From contig JBFXAJ010000004.1 in NCBI GenBank assembly GCA_050184415.1, positions 1 through 64,000 of the forward strand: DNA of 64,000 nt, in the 5' to 3' direction. Positions 52,002-62,567 of this stretch are shown in pieces. The notes under the pieces are model-generated. The model was not told where the DNA came from and did not search any database. It was given only the letters and a program-made list of their open reading frames with translations. Numbering within the stretch: position 1 is the stretch's first letter; each line of letters opens with the position of its first letter. The translations under genes were made by a program, and so were the position numbers. Source of the DNA: JADLGL01 sp050184415 (lineage in GTDB: Bacteria; Pseudomonadota; Alphaproteobacteria; Rhizobiales; Kaistiaceae).

Positions 52002-52559
52002 CTATTCCGCCGCGATCGGCTCCTCGATCGCCTCGAGCGCATCGACGATCGCCCTCACGAACGCGTCGAGGTCGCGCGGCGAGCGCGAGGTGATGAGGTT
52101 GCCGTCGATCACCACTTCGCGGTCGGCCCAGACCGCGCCGGCATTCTGGAGGTCGCGGCGCAGCGACGGCCAGGAGGTGACGTTGCGGCCGTCGACCGCA
52201 TCGGCCTCGATGAGCAGCCAGGGCGCGTGGCAGATCGCGGCGACCGGCCTCCCGGATTCGACGAAGGCCTGCACGAGCTCGATGGCGCGCTCGTCGAGCC
52301 GGAGGGTGTCGGGATTCATCTGGCCGCCGGGGAGGACCAGCGCGTCGAATTCGTCCGGCTCGACCTCGTCGAGCGTGAGGTCGACCGGAGCCAGCCGCGC
52401 CCAGTCCTTCTTCGACCAGCCCTTGATCGCGCCCGGCGCCGGCGCGGCGACGCTCACCGTGGCGCCGGCCTCGCGGAGCCGGTCGCGCGGCACCTCGAGC
52501 TCGGACTGCTCGAAGCCGTGGGTGGCGATGATCAGGATGTTGGCGTTGGCGATGTCCAT
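52002..52559 (-). CDS. DJ-1/PfpI family protein
   Basis: 185 residues. The nucleophile elbow is PVAAICHAPWLLIEA with C110 and H111, and the conserved Glu is in THGFEQSELEVP. Family features include FDALVLPGGQMNPD and VVIDGNLITSRSPRD. Proteins of this group are glyoxalase III/deglycase-like or stress chaperones. The start at 52559 has GGAGGGACGACAC upstream. An EcfG-type promoter lies 35 bases upstream (52592-52616), which fits a stress role. Confidence 0.9.
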   Translation of the reverse strand: MDIANANILIIATHGFEQSELEVPRDRLREAGATVSVAAPAPGAIKGWSKKDWARLAPVDLTLDEVEPDEFDALVLPGGQMNPDTLRLDERAIELVQAFVESGRPVAAICHAPWLLIEADAVDGRNVTSWPSLRRDLQNAGAVWADREVVIDGNLITSRSPRDLDAFVRAIVDALEAIEEPIAAE

Positions 52560-52591
52560 GTGTCGTCCCTCCATTGGCCGCCCGATTTCGA

Positions 52592-52650
52592 AACCCGCGA
52601 CCGAAGGCGGAGTTCCTGTCCGTCAGGAACGCACGGTAAGGTTACGCTGT
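52592..52650. promoter_or_regulatory. Back-to-back EcfG-type promoter elements
   Basis: Minus strand: GGAAC (52616-52612), 17 bases, GTT (52594-52592) towards the DJ-1/PfpI gene. Plus strand: GGAAC (52626-52630), 17 bases, TGTC (52648-52651), towards the gene at 52670. The two GGAAC boxes make the palindrome GTTCCTG-tccgt-CAGGAAC. The minus element is the better match; the plus one has C in place of the last T. Confidence 0.45.
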
Positions 52651-52669
52651 CGCAAACGACGGAGGGATG

Positions 52670-53038
52670 ATGGCAGATCGCTCGTCAACGCCGGGCCGCG
52701 GCGGCGCCTTCGGCGCCGCGCTCCAGGCCTCGCTCGAGGCCGAGATCTTCGAGGAGCGCGCGGCGTCGCTCGGCCGCGCCGGCCGCCGCCTCGAGACTGC
52801 GATCGGGCGCCTTCAGGCCTTCGACGCCGGGCAGCCGCTGCCGCCGCTCGCCGGCCACGTGGCGCCCGATCGCGCCGCGCTTCTGGCCGACGCGCGCGAG
52901 GCGCTGTGGTTCCTCGTGGTGCAACGCGAGGCCTGTGGCATGGCGGGCTCGGAGGATGTGCTCGTCGCCTATGGCGTGCCCAAAGAAGTCAGCTCCGGGG
53001 TGACGACGGAGCGCGTCGTGTGGCGACGGCGGCGGTAG
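52670..53038 (+). CDS. Small conserved helical protein, unknown function
   Basis: 122 residues: ALQASLEAEIFEERAASLGR, then AGRRLETAIGRLQAFDAG, LLADAREALWFLVVQREACG and a closing AYGVPKEV. It is mostly helical with no signal peptide; it resembles a small Hyphomicrobiales family without known function. GGAGGG lies just upstream, between two tandem ATGs at 52667 and 52670; the second has better spacing. It is divergent from the DJ-1/PfpI gene. Confidence 0.65.
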   Translation: MADRSSTPGRGGAFGAALQASLEAEIFEERAASLGRAGRRLETAIGRLQAFDAGQPLPPLAGHVAPDRAALLADAREALWFLVVQREACGMAGSEDVLVAYGVPKEVSSGVTTERVVWRRRR

Positions 53039-53123
53039 CGGACCGCGTTCGCCCCCCACCCCCGGCATCGTGTTGTCGATCCGCCACGCGACAGCCTGTC
53101 CTATGCCACATACTGGGAATACC

Positions 53124-53163
53124 CCTAGGGAAGCCCGTATTTGCACCTAGTAGATTCCCTAGG
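53124..53163. repeat. Inverted repeat CCTAGGGAA/TTCCCTAGG
   Basis: Perfect 9-base arms at 53124-53132 and 53155-53163 separated by 22 bases. The position upstream of the zincin-like gene suggests an operator or transcript hairpin. Confidence 0.45.
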
Positions 53164-53196
53164 CGCCCGCCAGTGCGATGACCTTCCAGTAAGATA

Positions 53197-53223
53197 CTGA
53201 TCTTATTATATAAATATGATCAG
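53197..53223. promoter_or_regulatory. AT-rich palindrome, operator candidate
   Basis: CTGATC-T-TAT..ATA-T-GATCAG spans 27 bases with a TATATAA core, within a tract far richer in A/T than its surroundings. It resembles a dimeric regulator site; the regulator is unknown. Confidence 0.4.
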
Positions 53224-53415
53224 ATGCCGCTTTTCCACGTGCATTTACGAGCCTCGTAAGCGGCCGTAGCGGTTGCGGGCCGCCTGTTGAAACTGGCGGG
53301 ATTGTGGCATTTTCCGTTCGGCCGGAAAGCGGCCTTGCGGGCCTCCGCGAAAAATTTGGGTCTCCCCCAGGTAACTGGTAAATCCACCAGCACCACCTGA
53401 GAGGGGATAACCCAC

Positions 53416-53802
53416 ATGTTGCGGTCACTTCTGACCGCGGGCGCGCTGGCGCTCGCGGCACTGACTTCTGTTGCCGAAGCGCGGACGGCCAATTTCAATG
53501 GCGCCTGGCCGCCGGAGCCGTTCCTCAGCCAGGCCATTGCCTCGATCGAGGCCGGCCGGTCGCCCTGGGTCGTCGTGCCCCAGCGCACGATCGAGCAGTG
53601 GGGCTGCTCCCGCGGCGCGCTCGGCTGCACCGCCGATGGCGGCCTCGGGCTCTTCGTCATGATCTCCGACGAGGCGAGCCGGATGTCGCGGTGCATCGTT
53701 CTGATCCACGAAGAGGCCCACCGCCTCGGCTGGAGCGGCAACCACGCCGGCGGCACCTGGGCCCCGAATGGCTGCCCGCTTTCGGCGGGCTCCGTTCCGT
53801 AG
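53416..53802 (+). CDS. Small secreted zincin-like protein (HEEAHxxGxxxxH)
   Basis: 128 residues. A signal peptide (MLRSLLTAGALALAALTSVA) precedes a short domain with H98-E99-E-A-H102 in LIHEEAHRLGWSGNH, where H110 follows G105. HExxH is the zinc-protease signature; the spacing to the third His (HExxHxxGxxxxH) is two residues longer than in metzincins. Cys64, Cys71, Cys93 and a late Cys probably form disulfides. The domain is far smaller than ordinary zinc peptidases. The ATG has GAGAGGGG upstream. Metal binding is likely; proteolysis is unproven. Confidence 0.66.
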   Translation: MLRSLLTAGALALAALTSVAEARTANFNGAWPPEPFLSQAIASIEAGRSPWVVVPQRTIEQWGCSRGALGCTADGGLGLFVMISDEASRMSRCIVLIHEEAHRLGWSGNHAGGTWAPNGCPLSAGSVP

Positions 53803-53891
53803 CCAATCTCCCGCCGGGCCTCGTCGCCCGGTTCACCAGGGCAGGGTCGGCCACGGCCGTTCCGCGTCCCACCCCGGCGCCACCCGTCCGG

Positions 53892-54152
53892 TCAATCGTC
53901 CGGCGGGGCGCTGCCGAAGCCGGAGATGTCGAATTCCGCGGCGGCCGAGAGGCGGGCGGTGACGAGGCCGGGGATTTTTGCTTCGTCCTCGGCGATCTCG
54001 TCCGGCCGGAAGCCGCCGCCGCGGGCTTCCGCGAGGATCTCGTCCGCAAGGCGCTTCGCCCGCACCGCGAACGGCTCGATGTCGCCGCCATCACCCTTGG
54101 CGACGTTGTCCTCGATCCACGACTCGACCCAGCGAAGGAAGCGCCTCGACAT
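53892..54152 (-). CDS. DUF768 protein
   Basis: 86 residues: MSRRFLRWVESWIEDNVAKG, then FAVRAKRLADEILAEARGGG and acidic C-terminus. The leading W-x-x-x-W-I-x-x-N-V and central R-A-x-x-L-A-D-x-I-x-x-E-A are the DUF768 pattern, found mainly in Hyphomicrobiales. The function is unknown. It starts 11 bases after the SMP-30-like gene's stop and is probably its operon partner. Confidence 0.75.
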   Translation of the reverse strand: MSRRFLRWVESWIEDNVAKGDGGDIEPFAVRAKRLADEILAEARGGGFRPDEIAEDEAKIPGLVTARLSAAAEFDISGFGSAPPDD

Positions 54153-54163
54153 TCCGGCCCGCC

Positions 54164-55030
54164 CTACTCCACGCGGTAGGCAACCACCTCGCCGGTCGTG
54201 AGCATCGGGACCACGGCGAGGCCTTCCGCCGCAATGTATTCGAGGTCGGCGGCGCCCGCACCGGGTTCGGCGAGCGCCGTCACCGTCCCGTCCGACGCGA
54301 CGCGGAGGAGGCGGCCGCCGCCATTGTCGGTCACCAGCATGCCGCCCTCCATCGGCTCGATGCCGTCGAGCCCGCCAATGCCTGCCGGCGATCCGTAGTC
54401 GCCGATCGCCTTCGTCGCGAGGTCGACGGTCTTGACGTTGCTCGGCTGGAGATTGGCGAACTCCCCGGCGCCCTCCCCGACCCGCGCGACATACATCGTG
54501 CCGTCCACGATCGTGATTCCGTTGGCAAAGCCCAGCGCCGGATCCTGCAGCCAGAGCGAGAACGCGCCGTCCTCGAGCACGAAGATCGCGCCCGCGAAAG
54601 TGTCGGTGACGAAGACGCGGCCGTCCTCGGCCGCGAAGACGTCGTTGGGGAACACCGCGCCGTCGGCGGTGAAGCTGTTCACAACCGTGGCGGTCGCGAT
54701 GTCGATCTCGTAGAGCGCCGACCCCGCGACCCACAGCGTCCCCTCCCGGACATCCGTGCCGCGCGGCGTATCGAGCCCCTCGACGAACCGCTCGGCGGCG
54801 ACCGTCCCGTCAAGATTGAGCTGCGTGATGAACCCCGCGCCATTCGGCATCATGTCGGCGCTCGCGACATTGGAGACGAACAGGGTGTTGGTGCCGGGGT
54901 CGTAGGAGACGGATTCGGGGAGGTCGAAGCCGGTGACGCGCCAAGCTTCGATGGGTTGGGCCGAGGCGGGGGCGGCTAGGAGGGCAACGGCGAGAATCGC
55001 GGCGGCGGCGATGTTCGGGGGGCGGTGCAT
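54164..55030 (-). CDS. Secreted SMP-30/gluconolactonase-like beta-propeller
   Basis: 288 residues. A signal peptide (PPNIAAAAILAVALLAAPAS) leads a six-bladed propeller: FDLPESVSYDPGTNTLFVSN, then GLDTPRGTDVREGTLWVAGS, PNDVFAAEDGRVFVTDT and GLDGIEPMEGGMLVTDNGGG. Asp/Asn at blade centres (PNDV, VTDT, VTDN) fit the metal-binding top of SMP-30-type proteins. The start at 55030 begins MHRPPN. It ends 11 bases before a DUF768 gene. The substrate is unknown. Confidence 0.78.
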   Translation of the reverse strand: MHRPPNIAAAAILAVALLAAPASAQPIEAWRVTGFDLPESVSYDPGTNTLFVSNVASADMMPNGAGFITQLNLDGTVAAERFVEGLDTPRGTDVREGTLWVAGSALYEIDIATATVVNSFTADGAVFPNDVFAAEDGRVFVTDTFAGAIFVLEDGAFSLWLQDPALGFANGITIVDGTMYVARVGEGAGEFANLQPSNVKTVDLATKAIGDYGSPAGIGGLDGIEPMEGGMLVTDNGGGRLLRVASDGTVTALAEPGAGAADLEYIAAEGLAVVPMLTTGEVVAYRVE

Positions 55031-55564
55031 TAGAATGGGTTCACGTTGGCGGAGCTGAAGGGCGAGCAACATCGATCGTGGCATGGGTTCGGCGCGACGG
55101 GAGCCCAATCGGGCAACGTGGGCGCCCCCACATCATAGCGGATTGATTTACCGCAGGCCGTCCGATCCCACGTCGCTACTCCAACCATGGCACAACTGTC
55201 CCCACCGAATCGTCCCCCCCGGGATTCCGGGCCGCGCGGTCCAAGCGTTCCAATTGCAACGGCGTCGTTTCCTTTTCTCGGGCGGAATCTAGCGGGCCAG
55301 CATACTCTAGGGGTGAACGGCCGCCTGCCGGGCGGTATGATCGACGCCAACCAGCCTCGCCATGGACAATTCCTGCAACGTGCCCTCTCAAATGGCCCAA
55401 ACGCTTCAGCCTTGTTCGGCGGCTAGCAAGGCAACACGCCACGCGATCAAGCCCGACAATTGCGAGGGGCAGTCACCACCACGGGGTGGCTCCTTCAGCA
55501 GTGTGATCGTATCGTCGCAATCGGATCGTCCGGCGCCCTTCCTCAAGGTCGAAGAAACACGTCA
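55031..55564. other. Intergenic region at the left edge of the low-GC island
   Basis: 534 bases with no gene I can support. GC is high up to about 55480 and then falls as the island begins. No integrase, tRNA or direct repeat was recognised at the boundary. Confidence 0.4.
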
Positions 55565-56806
55565 TTGCTGAGAACGCTTAAGATAAATCGCTTCAAGTCG
55601 ATACACGATCAGTCGATCGACTTTGGGGCTGTCAATCTGTTTATCGGGGCCAACGGGTCTGGAAAATCGAATCTTCTTGAGGCCATCGGAATTGTTAGCG
55701 CCGCGCTCGAGCGCGGAATTACTGATTCTGACCTAGCGCGAAAAGGCGTTCGACTTTCCACTCCAGCCCTCTTTAAGTCGGCCTTTAAGAACGATAAACT
55801 TCCTCGTACTCTGCAATTGTCCGCATATTTCGACCGCCAGGTAACGTATTCATTTGAATTGACCGCGCGGGACTCCGACACGAGTCTACGGTTTAACACT
55901 GAAAAGATTAAGCTCTCTGATGCCACTCTTTTTGGTCGGAGCGGCAATGGGGCGACAGCCATGGGTACCAGCTTAACTCAACGCCCAAACGAACGCCGAA
56001 GCGTTTGGGATCAAACGCGCTCAGTACACCAAGTGCCAATCGAAGTGCCCCTGGAATTGGATGCACTCGCTGGATACGCTATCTATTCCCCTCAAACAGC
56101 CTTCCTCCGAGGAGAAGAAGTTGGCACAGTACAAAGTCCGCCTATTGGTCTTCACGGCGAGGGATTACCTCAGGCTGTGCTCACATTGCTCCGCAAATTT
56201 CCTACTGAAACCAAAGAAAACCAATCTCTATATACTGATGTCTGGTCCCTCGTCTGGCTCCCCGGTTGGGCTCGTCAATTTCGCGTTGGCCCAGTGGACC
56301 CAATATTGACTTCATCTCGGTCCAAAACTGGATCTGAAACGCTATATTTCCTGGACAAATTTATGCACTCCAAGCGTAATACGTTGTCCGCCTATGACTC
56401 AAGCGAAGGTACGCTATTTCTGCTATTTGTTGTGACGCTTCTACTTCATCCCGATTCTCCCGACATATTTGCTCTGGACAACGTTGACAATGCGCTTGAT
56501 CCAAAGATGACTAGGCTGGTTATAGAGAAAATAATACGCGCTACTGTTGATCCAGTTTTCGAGGATGCCGGCCTAGGCCCAAGGCAGGTATTCATGACAA
56601 GTCACAATCCTACGGCCGCGGATGCTTTCGATCTCTTCGATGATCGCAACCGGATCTTTGTCGTGAAGCGTCAAGATGGAAGAACGGTCGTCAACCGTCT
56701 GAAGCCCCCTGACGGCATGACCAAAGAGGAGTGGATAACGCTTCGTGCCGGCCGATCACTGTCAGAGCTCTGGATCGAGGGTCAAATTCCGGACGCCTTG
56801 GGCTAG
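55565..56806 (+). CDS. AAA/ABC-type ATPase of a defence-like ATPase-TOPRIM pair
   Basis: 413 residues. RecF/SMC-like start LRTLKINRFKSIHDQSIDFG, with Walker A GANGSGKSN (residues about 33-41), an SSEGTL signature-like motif and Walker B DIFALDNVDNALDP. The switch region TSHNPTAADAFDLF follows. In Walker B an Asn replaces the usual catalytic Glu after DIFALD. Members of this AAA_15/AAA_21 (OLD-, RloA-, AbiL-like) group pair with TOPRIM nucleases in phage defence. A TTG start at 55565 is inferred from the start of homology. Codon use is clearly A/T-richer than its neighbours, a sign of transfer. The partner gene starts eight bases later. Confidence 0.82.
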   Translation: MLRTLKINRFKSIHDQSIDFGAVNLFIGANGSGKSNLLEAIGIVSAALERGITDSDLARKGVRLSTPALFKSAFKNDKLPRTLQLSAYFDRQVTYSFELTARDSDTSLRFNTEKIKLSDATLFGRSGNGATAMGTSLTQRPNERRSVWDQTRSVHQVPIEVPLELDALAGYAIYSPQTAFLRGEEVGTVQSPPIGLHGEGLPQAVLTLLRKFPTETKENQSLYTDVWSLVWLPGWARQFRVGPVDPILTSSRSKTGSETLYFLDKFMHSKRNTLSAYDSSEGTLFLLFVVTLLLHPDSPDIFALDNVDNALDPKMTRLVIEKIIRATVDPVFEDAGLGPRQVFMTSHNPTAADAFDLFDDRNRIFVVKRQDGRTVVNRLKPPDGMTKEEWITLRAGRSLSELWIEGQIPDALG

Positions 56807-56814
56807 GCGATCCG

Positions 56815-57534
56815 ATGGCGAAGTTTGTCGTTGGCGTCGTGAGCGAAGGTCCTACGGACTTTGTCGTACTACAATATATTCTCTCGACCTTCGCCCAATT
56901 TCGGGGCGATGAAATCGAATTGCGCCGTATCCAACCTCACATAGACGCCACCAGCGGTCGGCGTTCGGAGGGTGGCTGGACACAAGTCTATCAATGGTGC
57001 GTAAGAAATCCACCACCCGCCCGCGCTTTCCTCTTTCAATCCGGTTCATTGTTTGAGGGAGGCGACGACCCGCTGGACTTCCTCATTGTTCACATGGATA
57101 CGGACATTGCAGAACACATCCTCTACGGACGATATCCTCTACCGCAACAAGGCGCACAAGCCCACAACCTTTCCTCTAATGTTGGCCGTGGAGCATTTGT
57201 GAATGACACCATCGCCCTTTGGCTCGACCTGAGTAATGATGGGAACGCCGCTAGGTGCTTACCAGCGCCGGCCGTCGAGTGCGCCGAGACTTGGCTGGTT
57301 GCAGGGCTTCGCCGCGCGCCAAGTAACCCCGAAGCATTTCCAAGAATAATGCAATGGTTTATCCGCGCGATGTACCGGTCGGAGGGCGTTGCAACCGTGC
57401 CGAGAGGGCTCCGCAAGCTCAAGAAATCTGAATCAAGGTACATCAGGTTCTTAAGTCGGGCCAGCCCGGATGTATTAAAGTCGCAAGCCAGATGCCTGCA
57501 TTTACGGCGGCTTGTCGCAAGAATCTTTGTGTAG
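56815..57534 (+). CDS. TOPRIM nuclease-like partner of the AAA ATPase
   Basis: 239 residues. The TOPRIM-type motifs are the acidic loop VGVVSEGPTDFVVLQ (E11) and the D-x-D pair FLIVHMDTDIAEH (D95, D97), as in RloB/AbiL-type and OLD nuclease subunits. The C-terminal third is basic and Arg/Lys-rich (GLRKLKKSESRYIRFL). The ATG at 56815 is eight bases after the ATPase stop. Like its partner it is A/T-rich in codon use. Nuclease activity is inferred from fold and pairing. Confidence 0.75.
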   Translation: MAKFVVGVVSEGPTDFVVLQYILSTFAQFRGDEIELRRIQPHIDATSGRRSEGGWTQVYQWCVRNPPPARAFLFQSGSLFEGGDDPLDFLIVHMDTDIAEHILYGRYPLPQQGAQAHNLSSNVGRGAFVNDTIALWLDLSNDGNAARCLPAPAVECAETWLVAGLRRAPSNPEAFPRIMQWFIRAMYRSEGVATVPRGLRKLKKSESRYIRFLSRASPDVLKSQARCLHLRRLVARIFV

Positions 57535-57556
57535 AAATCGGACGGGCTGGTCCCCC

Positions 57557-58159
57557 TTGCCCAAATCCCTCCTCATCACCGACCTCGACAACACGCTCTT
57601 CGACTAGGTCGAGATGTGGCACGGGTCGTTCGAGCCGTTCTTCCGGGCGCTGGTCGCCCGGATGGCGGTGACGGACACGGCGCTCCTGGAGGAGATGCGG
57701 GCCGTGTTCCAGAGGCATCGCACCACCGAATACGACTTCGTCCTCGAGGAGCTGCCGTCGGCGGCGGCGTTTTGCGGGACGGCGGACCCGGCGACGGTGT
57801 TCGCCGCCGAGCTTAAGGCGTTCGGCGAGGCGCGGCATGCGGGGCTGCGGCTCTATCCCGGCGTCGCCGAGGGGCTGCGGGCGCTGCGGGCGCGGGGGAC
57901 GGTCGTGGTCGGGGTGACGGAGTCGCTCGCGCATTATTCGGCGGCGCGGCTCCGCCGGCTCGGCCTCGATGGCGCGCTCGACGTCCTCTACTCCTACCCC
58001 GACGATCCAATGCCGGGCGGCAGCCGCCGGATGCGGCGCTATGCCGAGCTTCATCAGGCTGTCGCCGATATAGACCGCCTCTTCGGCCGCCGCGCCGATG
58101 CCGGAGTGCCCCACGGGTTTTCCCCTGCGGCAGTTGAAGGCGGGGGGCCGGGCTCATAA
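57557..58159 (+). pseudogene. HAD-superfamily hydrolase remnant with nonsense codon and inverted segment
   Basis: TTG at 57557 opens LPKSLLITDLDNTLFD, motif I of a HAD hydrolase, and then TAG at 57605-57607, where relatives have Trp (DNTLYDW). The frame continues as VEMWHGSFEPFFRALVARMA, with typical YDGV-like LYPGVAEGLRAL and VGVTESLAHYSAARLRRLGL, to about 58054 (RRYAELH). The next ~75 bases read sensibly only on the other strand: 58128 to 58056 encodes KPVGHSGIGAAAEEAVYIGD and SLMK, the HAD motif IV region, inverted in place. The gene is dead unless suppressed; it abuts the defence-like island. Confidence 0.72.
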
Positions 58160-58240
58160 ATTTGCCTGTTCCACCGCGGCTTCCTGCGCAGCCCTGCCCG
58201 CGGCCCAGGCGCGGCCGAACGGGCCGCAGAGACCAGAAAC

Positions 58241-61057
<2,817 letters not shown>

Positions 61058-61075
61058 CTCTGGTCGTCGCCCGAG

Positions 61076-62047
61076 CTAGGTGCCCCCCGCCACTGCGACC
61101 ACGACCTTCCCCAGCGTCTTCCCGTCGCCGAGCTTGCGCAGCGCCTCGCCGGTCCGGGGCAGCGGATAGACCGTGTCGATCGCCGGGCGCACCGCGCCGC
61201 TGATGGCAAGCGCCGCGAGTTCGGTAAACTCGGCCGGGCGCGGGCGCCAGATGACGAGGCGGTACGCCTTCCCGCCGACCAGCGAGCGCAGCGAGCCGAG
61301 CGTCGCGATCTTCAGCAGGGTCCGGGGCGTGCCGCCGATGACGGCCAGCGCGCCGCCGGGGGCGAGCGCTCGGGCGTAGGACGACAACGGCCGGTTGGCG
61401 ACGAGATCGACGATGAGGTCGTAGCGGTCGCCGGTCGCGGTGTAGTCGGTCGCGGCGTAGTCGAGCGCGCGGTCGGCGCCGATGCCGCGGATGAAATCCT
61501 GCTTCATCGCGGAGTCGACGCCGGTCACCTCGGCTCCGGCATGCTTGGCGAGCTTCACGGCGAACGATCCAGCGCCGCCGCCCGCGCCGTTGACGAGCAC
61601 GCGGCTTCCCGGTCCGATCGGCCGTTTCCGCAGCGCCTGGAGCGCGAGGCCGCCGGCCTGCGGGATCGTGGCGGCCTCGACGAAGGACAGGCCTTCGGGC
61701 TTCGGTGCGAAATACGTCTCCGGCCCGGCGGCGAGCTCCGCGAACCCGCCCCAGTTTGCCGAGGTGAGATCGCCGAACACGGCATCACCTGGCCGGAACC
61801 GCGTCACGCCCGGTCCGACGCCGACGACAATGCCGGACAGGTCGCCGCCGATGACGGCATGGCGCGGCGTCTTCCGCGCGCCGAGCCGCCCGAGGAAGGT
61901 GCCGACGAGAACGTCCCAGTCCCACGAATTGACCGACGTCGCGTGGACGCGGATCAGGAGCTCGCCCTCCTTCGGCCGGGGATCCGGCACCTCGCGGATT
62001 TGCAGCGCCTCCGGCGGGCCGTATCCATCCCGAACGATCGCCTTCAT
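61076..62047 (-). CDS. MDR-family quinone oxidoreductase/enoyl reductase-like
   Basis: 323 residues without the zinc motif of alcohol dehydrogenases. It has the MDR N-terminal GroES-like domain (MKAIVRDGYGPPEALQIREV, SVNSWDWDVL) and the NADPH-binding Rossmann domain with GAGGGAGSFAVKLAKHAGAE, a quinone-oxidoreductase-type G-x-G-x-x-G. It probably reduces a quinone or enone with NADPH in the cytoplasm. It is convergent with uvrB and divergent from the MmcQ/YjbR gene. The ATG begins MKAIVRDGYG. Confidence 0.88.
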   Translation of the reverse strand: MKAIVRDGYGPPEALQIREVPDPRPKEGELLIRVHATSVNSWDWDVLVGTFLGRLGARKTPRHAVIGGDLSGIVVGVGPGVTRFRPGDAVFGDLTSANWGGFAELAAGPETYFAPKPEGLSFVEAATIPQAGGLALQALRKRPIGPGSRVLVNGAGGGAGSFAVKLAKHAGAEVTGVDSAMKQDFIRGIGADRALDYAATDYTATGDRYDLIVDLVANRPLSSYARALAPGGALAVIGGTPRTLLKIATLGSLRSLVGGKAYRLVIWRPRPAEFTELAALAISGAVRPAIDTVYPLPRTGEALRKLGDGKTLGKVVVAVAGGT

Positions 62048-62146
62048 GCCGCCGCTCCCTCATGCGCCGGCGGCACTCTGGCGGCAACCGGCGTCATGAT
62101 CCAGCGTGGCCTTCCGCGATCGGCCGGCCGGTGCCACCATGCCGGC

Positions 62147-62476
62147 ATGGCCACCGCCGCCGATCTCCGCCGCATCGCCCTGTCGCTCGAGGGCACGACC
62201 GAGGCGCCGCATTTCGAGCGCGCGGGGTTCAAGGTCGCGCGCATCTACGCGACGCTGCCGCCGGACGGGAAGACCGCGAACTTCAACTTCACGCCCGACC
62301 AACAGGCGCTGAAATGCACCGTGCTGCCGGAGGCGTTCACGGCGATCGACAATGCCTGGGGCCGCCAGGGTTGGACGACCGCAAGGCTCTCGGCCCTGAC
62401 CGAAGAGGACCTCCGGTCGGCGCTCGAGACCGCCTGGGGCAATGCGCAGAAGAAGCCGCGGGCGCGGAAGCGCTGA
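62147..62476 (+). CDS. MmcQ/YjbR-family protein
   Basis: 109 residues: MATAADLRRIALSLEGTTEA, then PHFERAGFKVARIYATLPPD, LKCTVLPEAFTAIDNAWGRQ and GWTTARLSALTEEDLRSALE. This is the YjbR/MmcQ (CyaY-like) fold, a DNA-binding-like or cytoplasmic protein of unclear role. The ATG at 62147 is used; its ribosome site is weak. It is monocistronic. Confidence 0.8.
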   Translation: MATAADLRRIALSLEGTTEAPHFERAGFKVARIYATLPPDGKTANFNFTPDQQALKCTVLPEAFTAIDNAWGRQGWTTARLSALTEEDLRSALETAWGNAQKKPRARKR

Positions 62477-62567
62477 GCTTTGTGCCGGCGCCGCGATGGA
62501 TCCTTTCGCGATGGCCACCTCGTGGTGCCAGTCGATCAGCACTGCGGGAACGCCCCAGGAGCCAGCC

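Larger units (their letters stand above)
53039..53415. other. AT-richer intergenic region with two inverted repeats
   Basis: 377 bases between co-oriented genes, with local GC well below the rest of the window. It holds CCTAGGGAA/TTCCCTAGG and an AT-rich CTGATC..GATCAG palindrome (separate entries). No gene is credible. It probably carries the control region of the downstream secreted zincin-like gene, whose ribosome site GAGAGGGG lies at its end. Confidence 0.5.

Noticed and set aside
53892..54734. Long minus-strand frame overlapping the SMP-30-like gene
   Set aside because: Only its last 86 codons, starting at 54152, are a plausible gene (DUF768); the rest is a shadow of the SMP-30-like gene.
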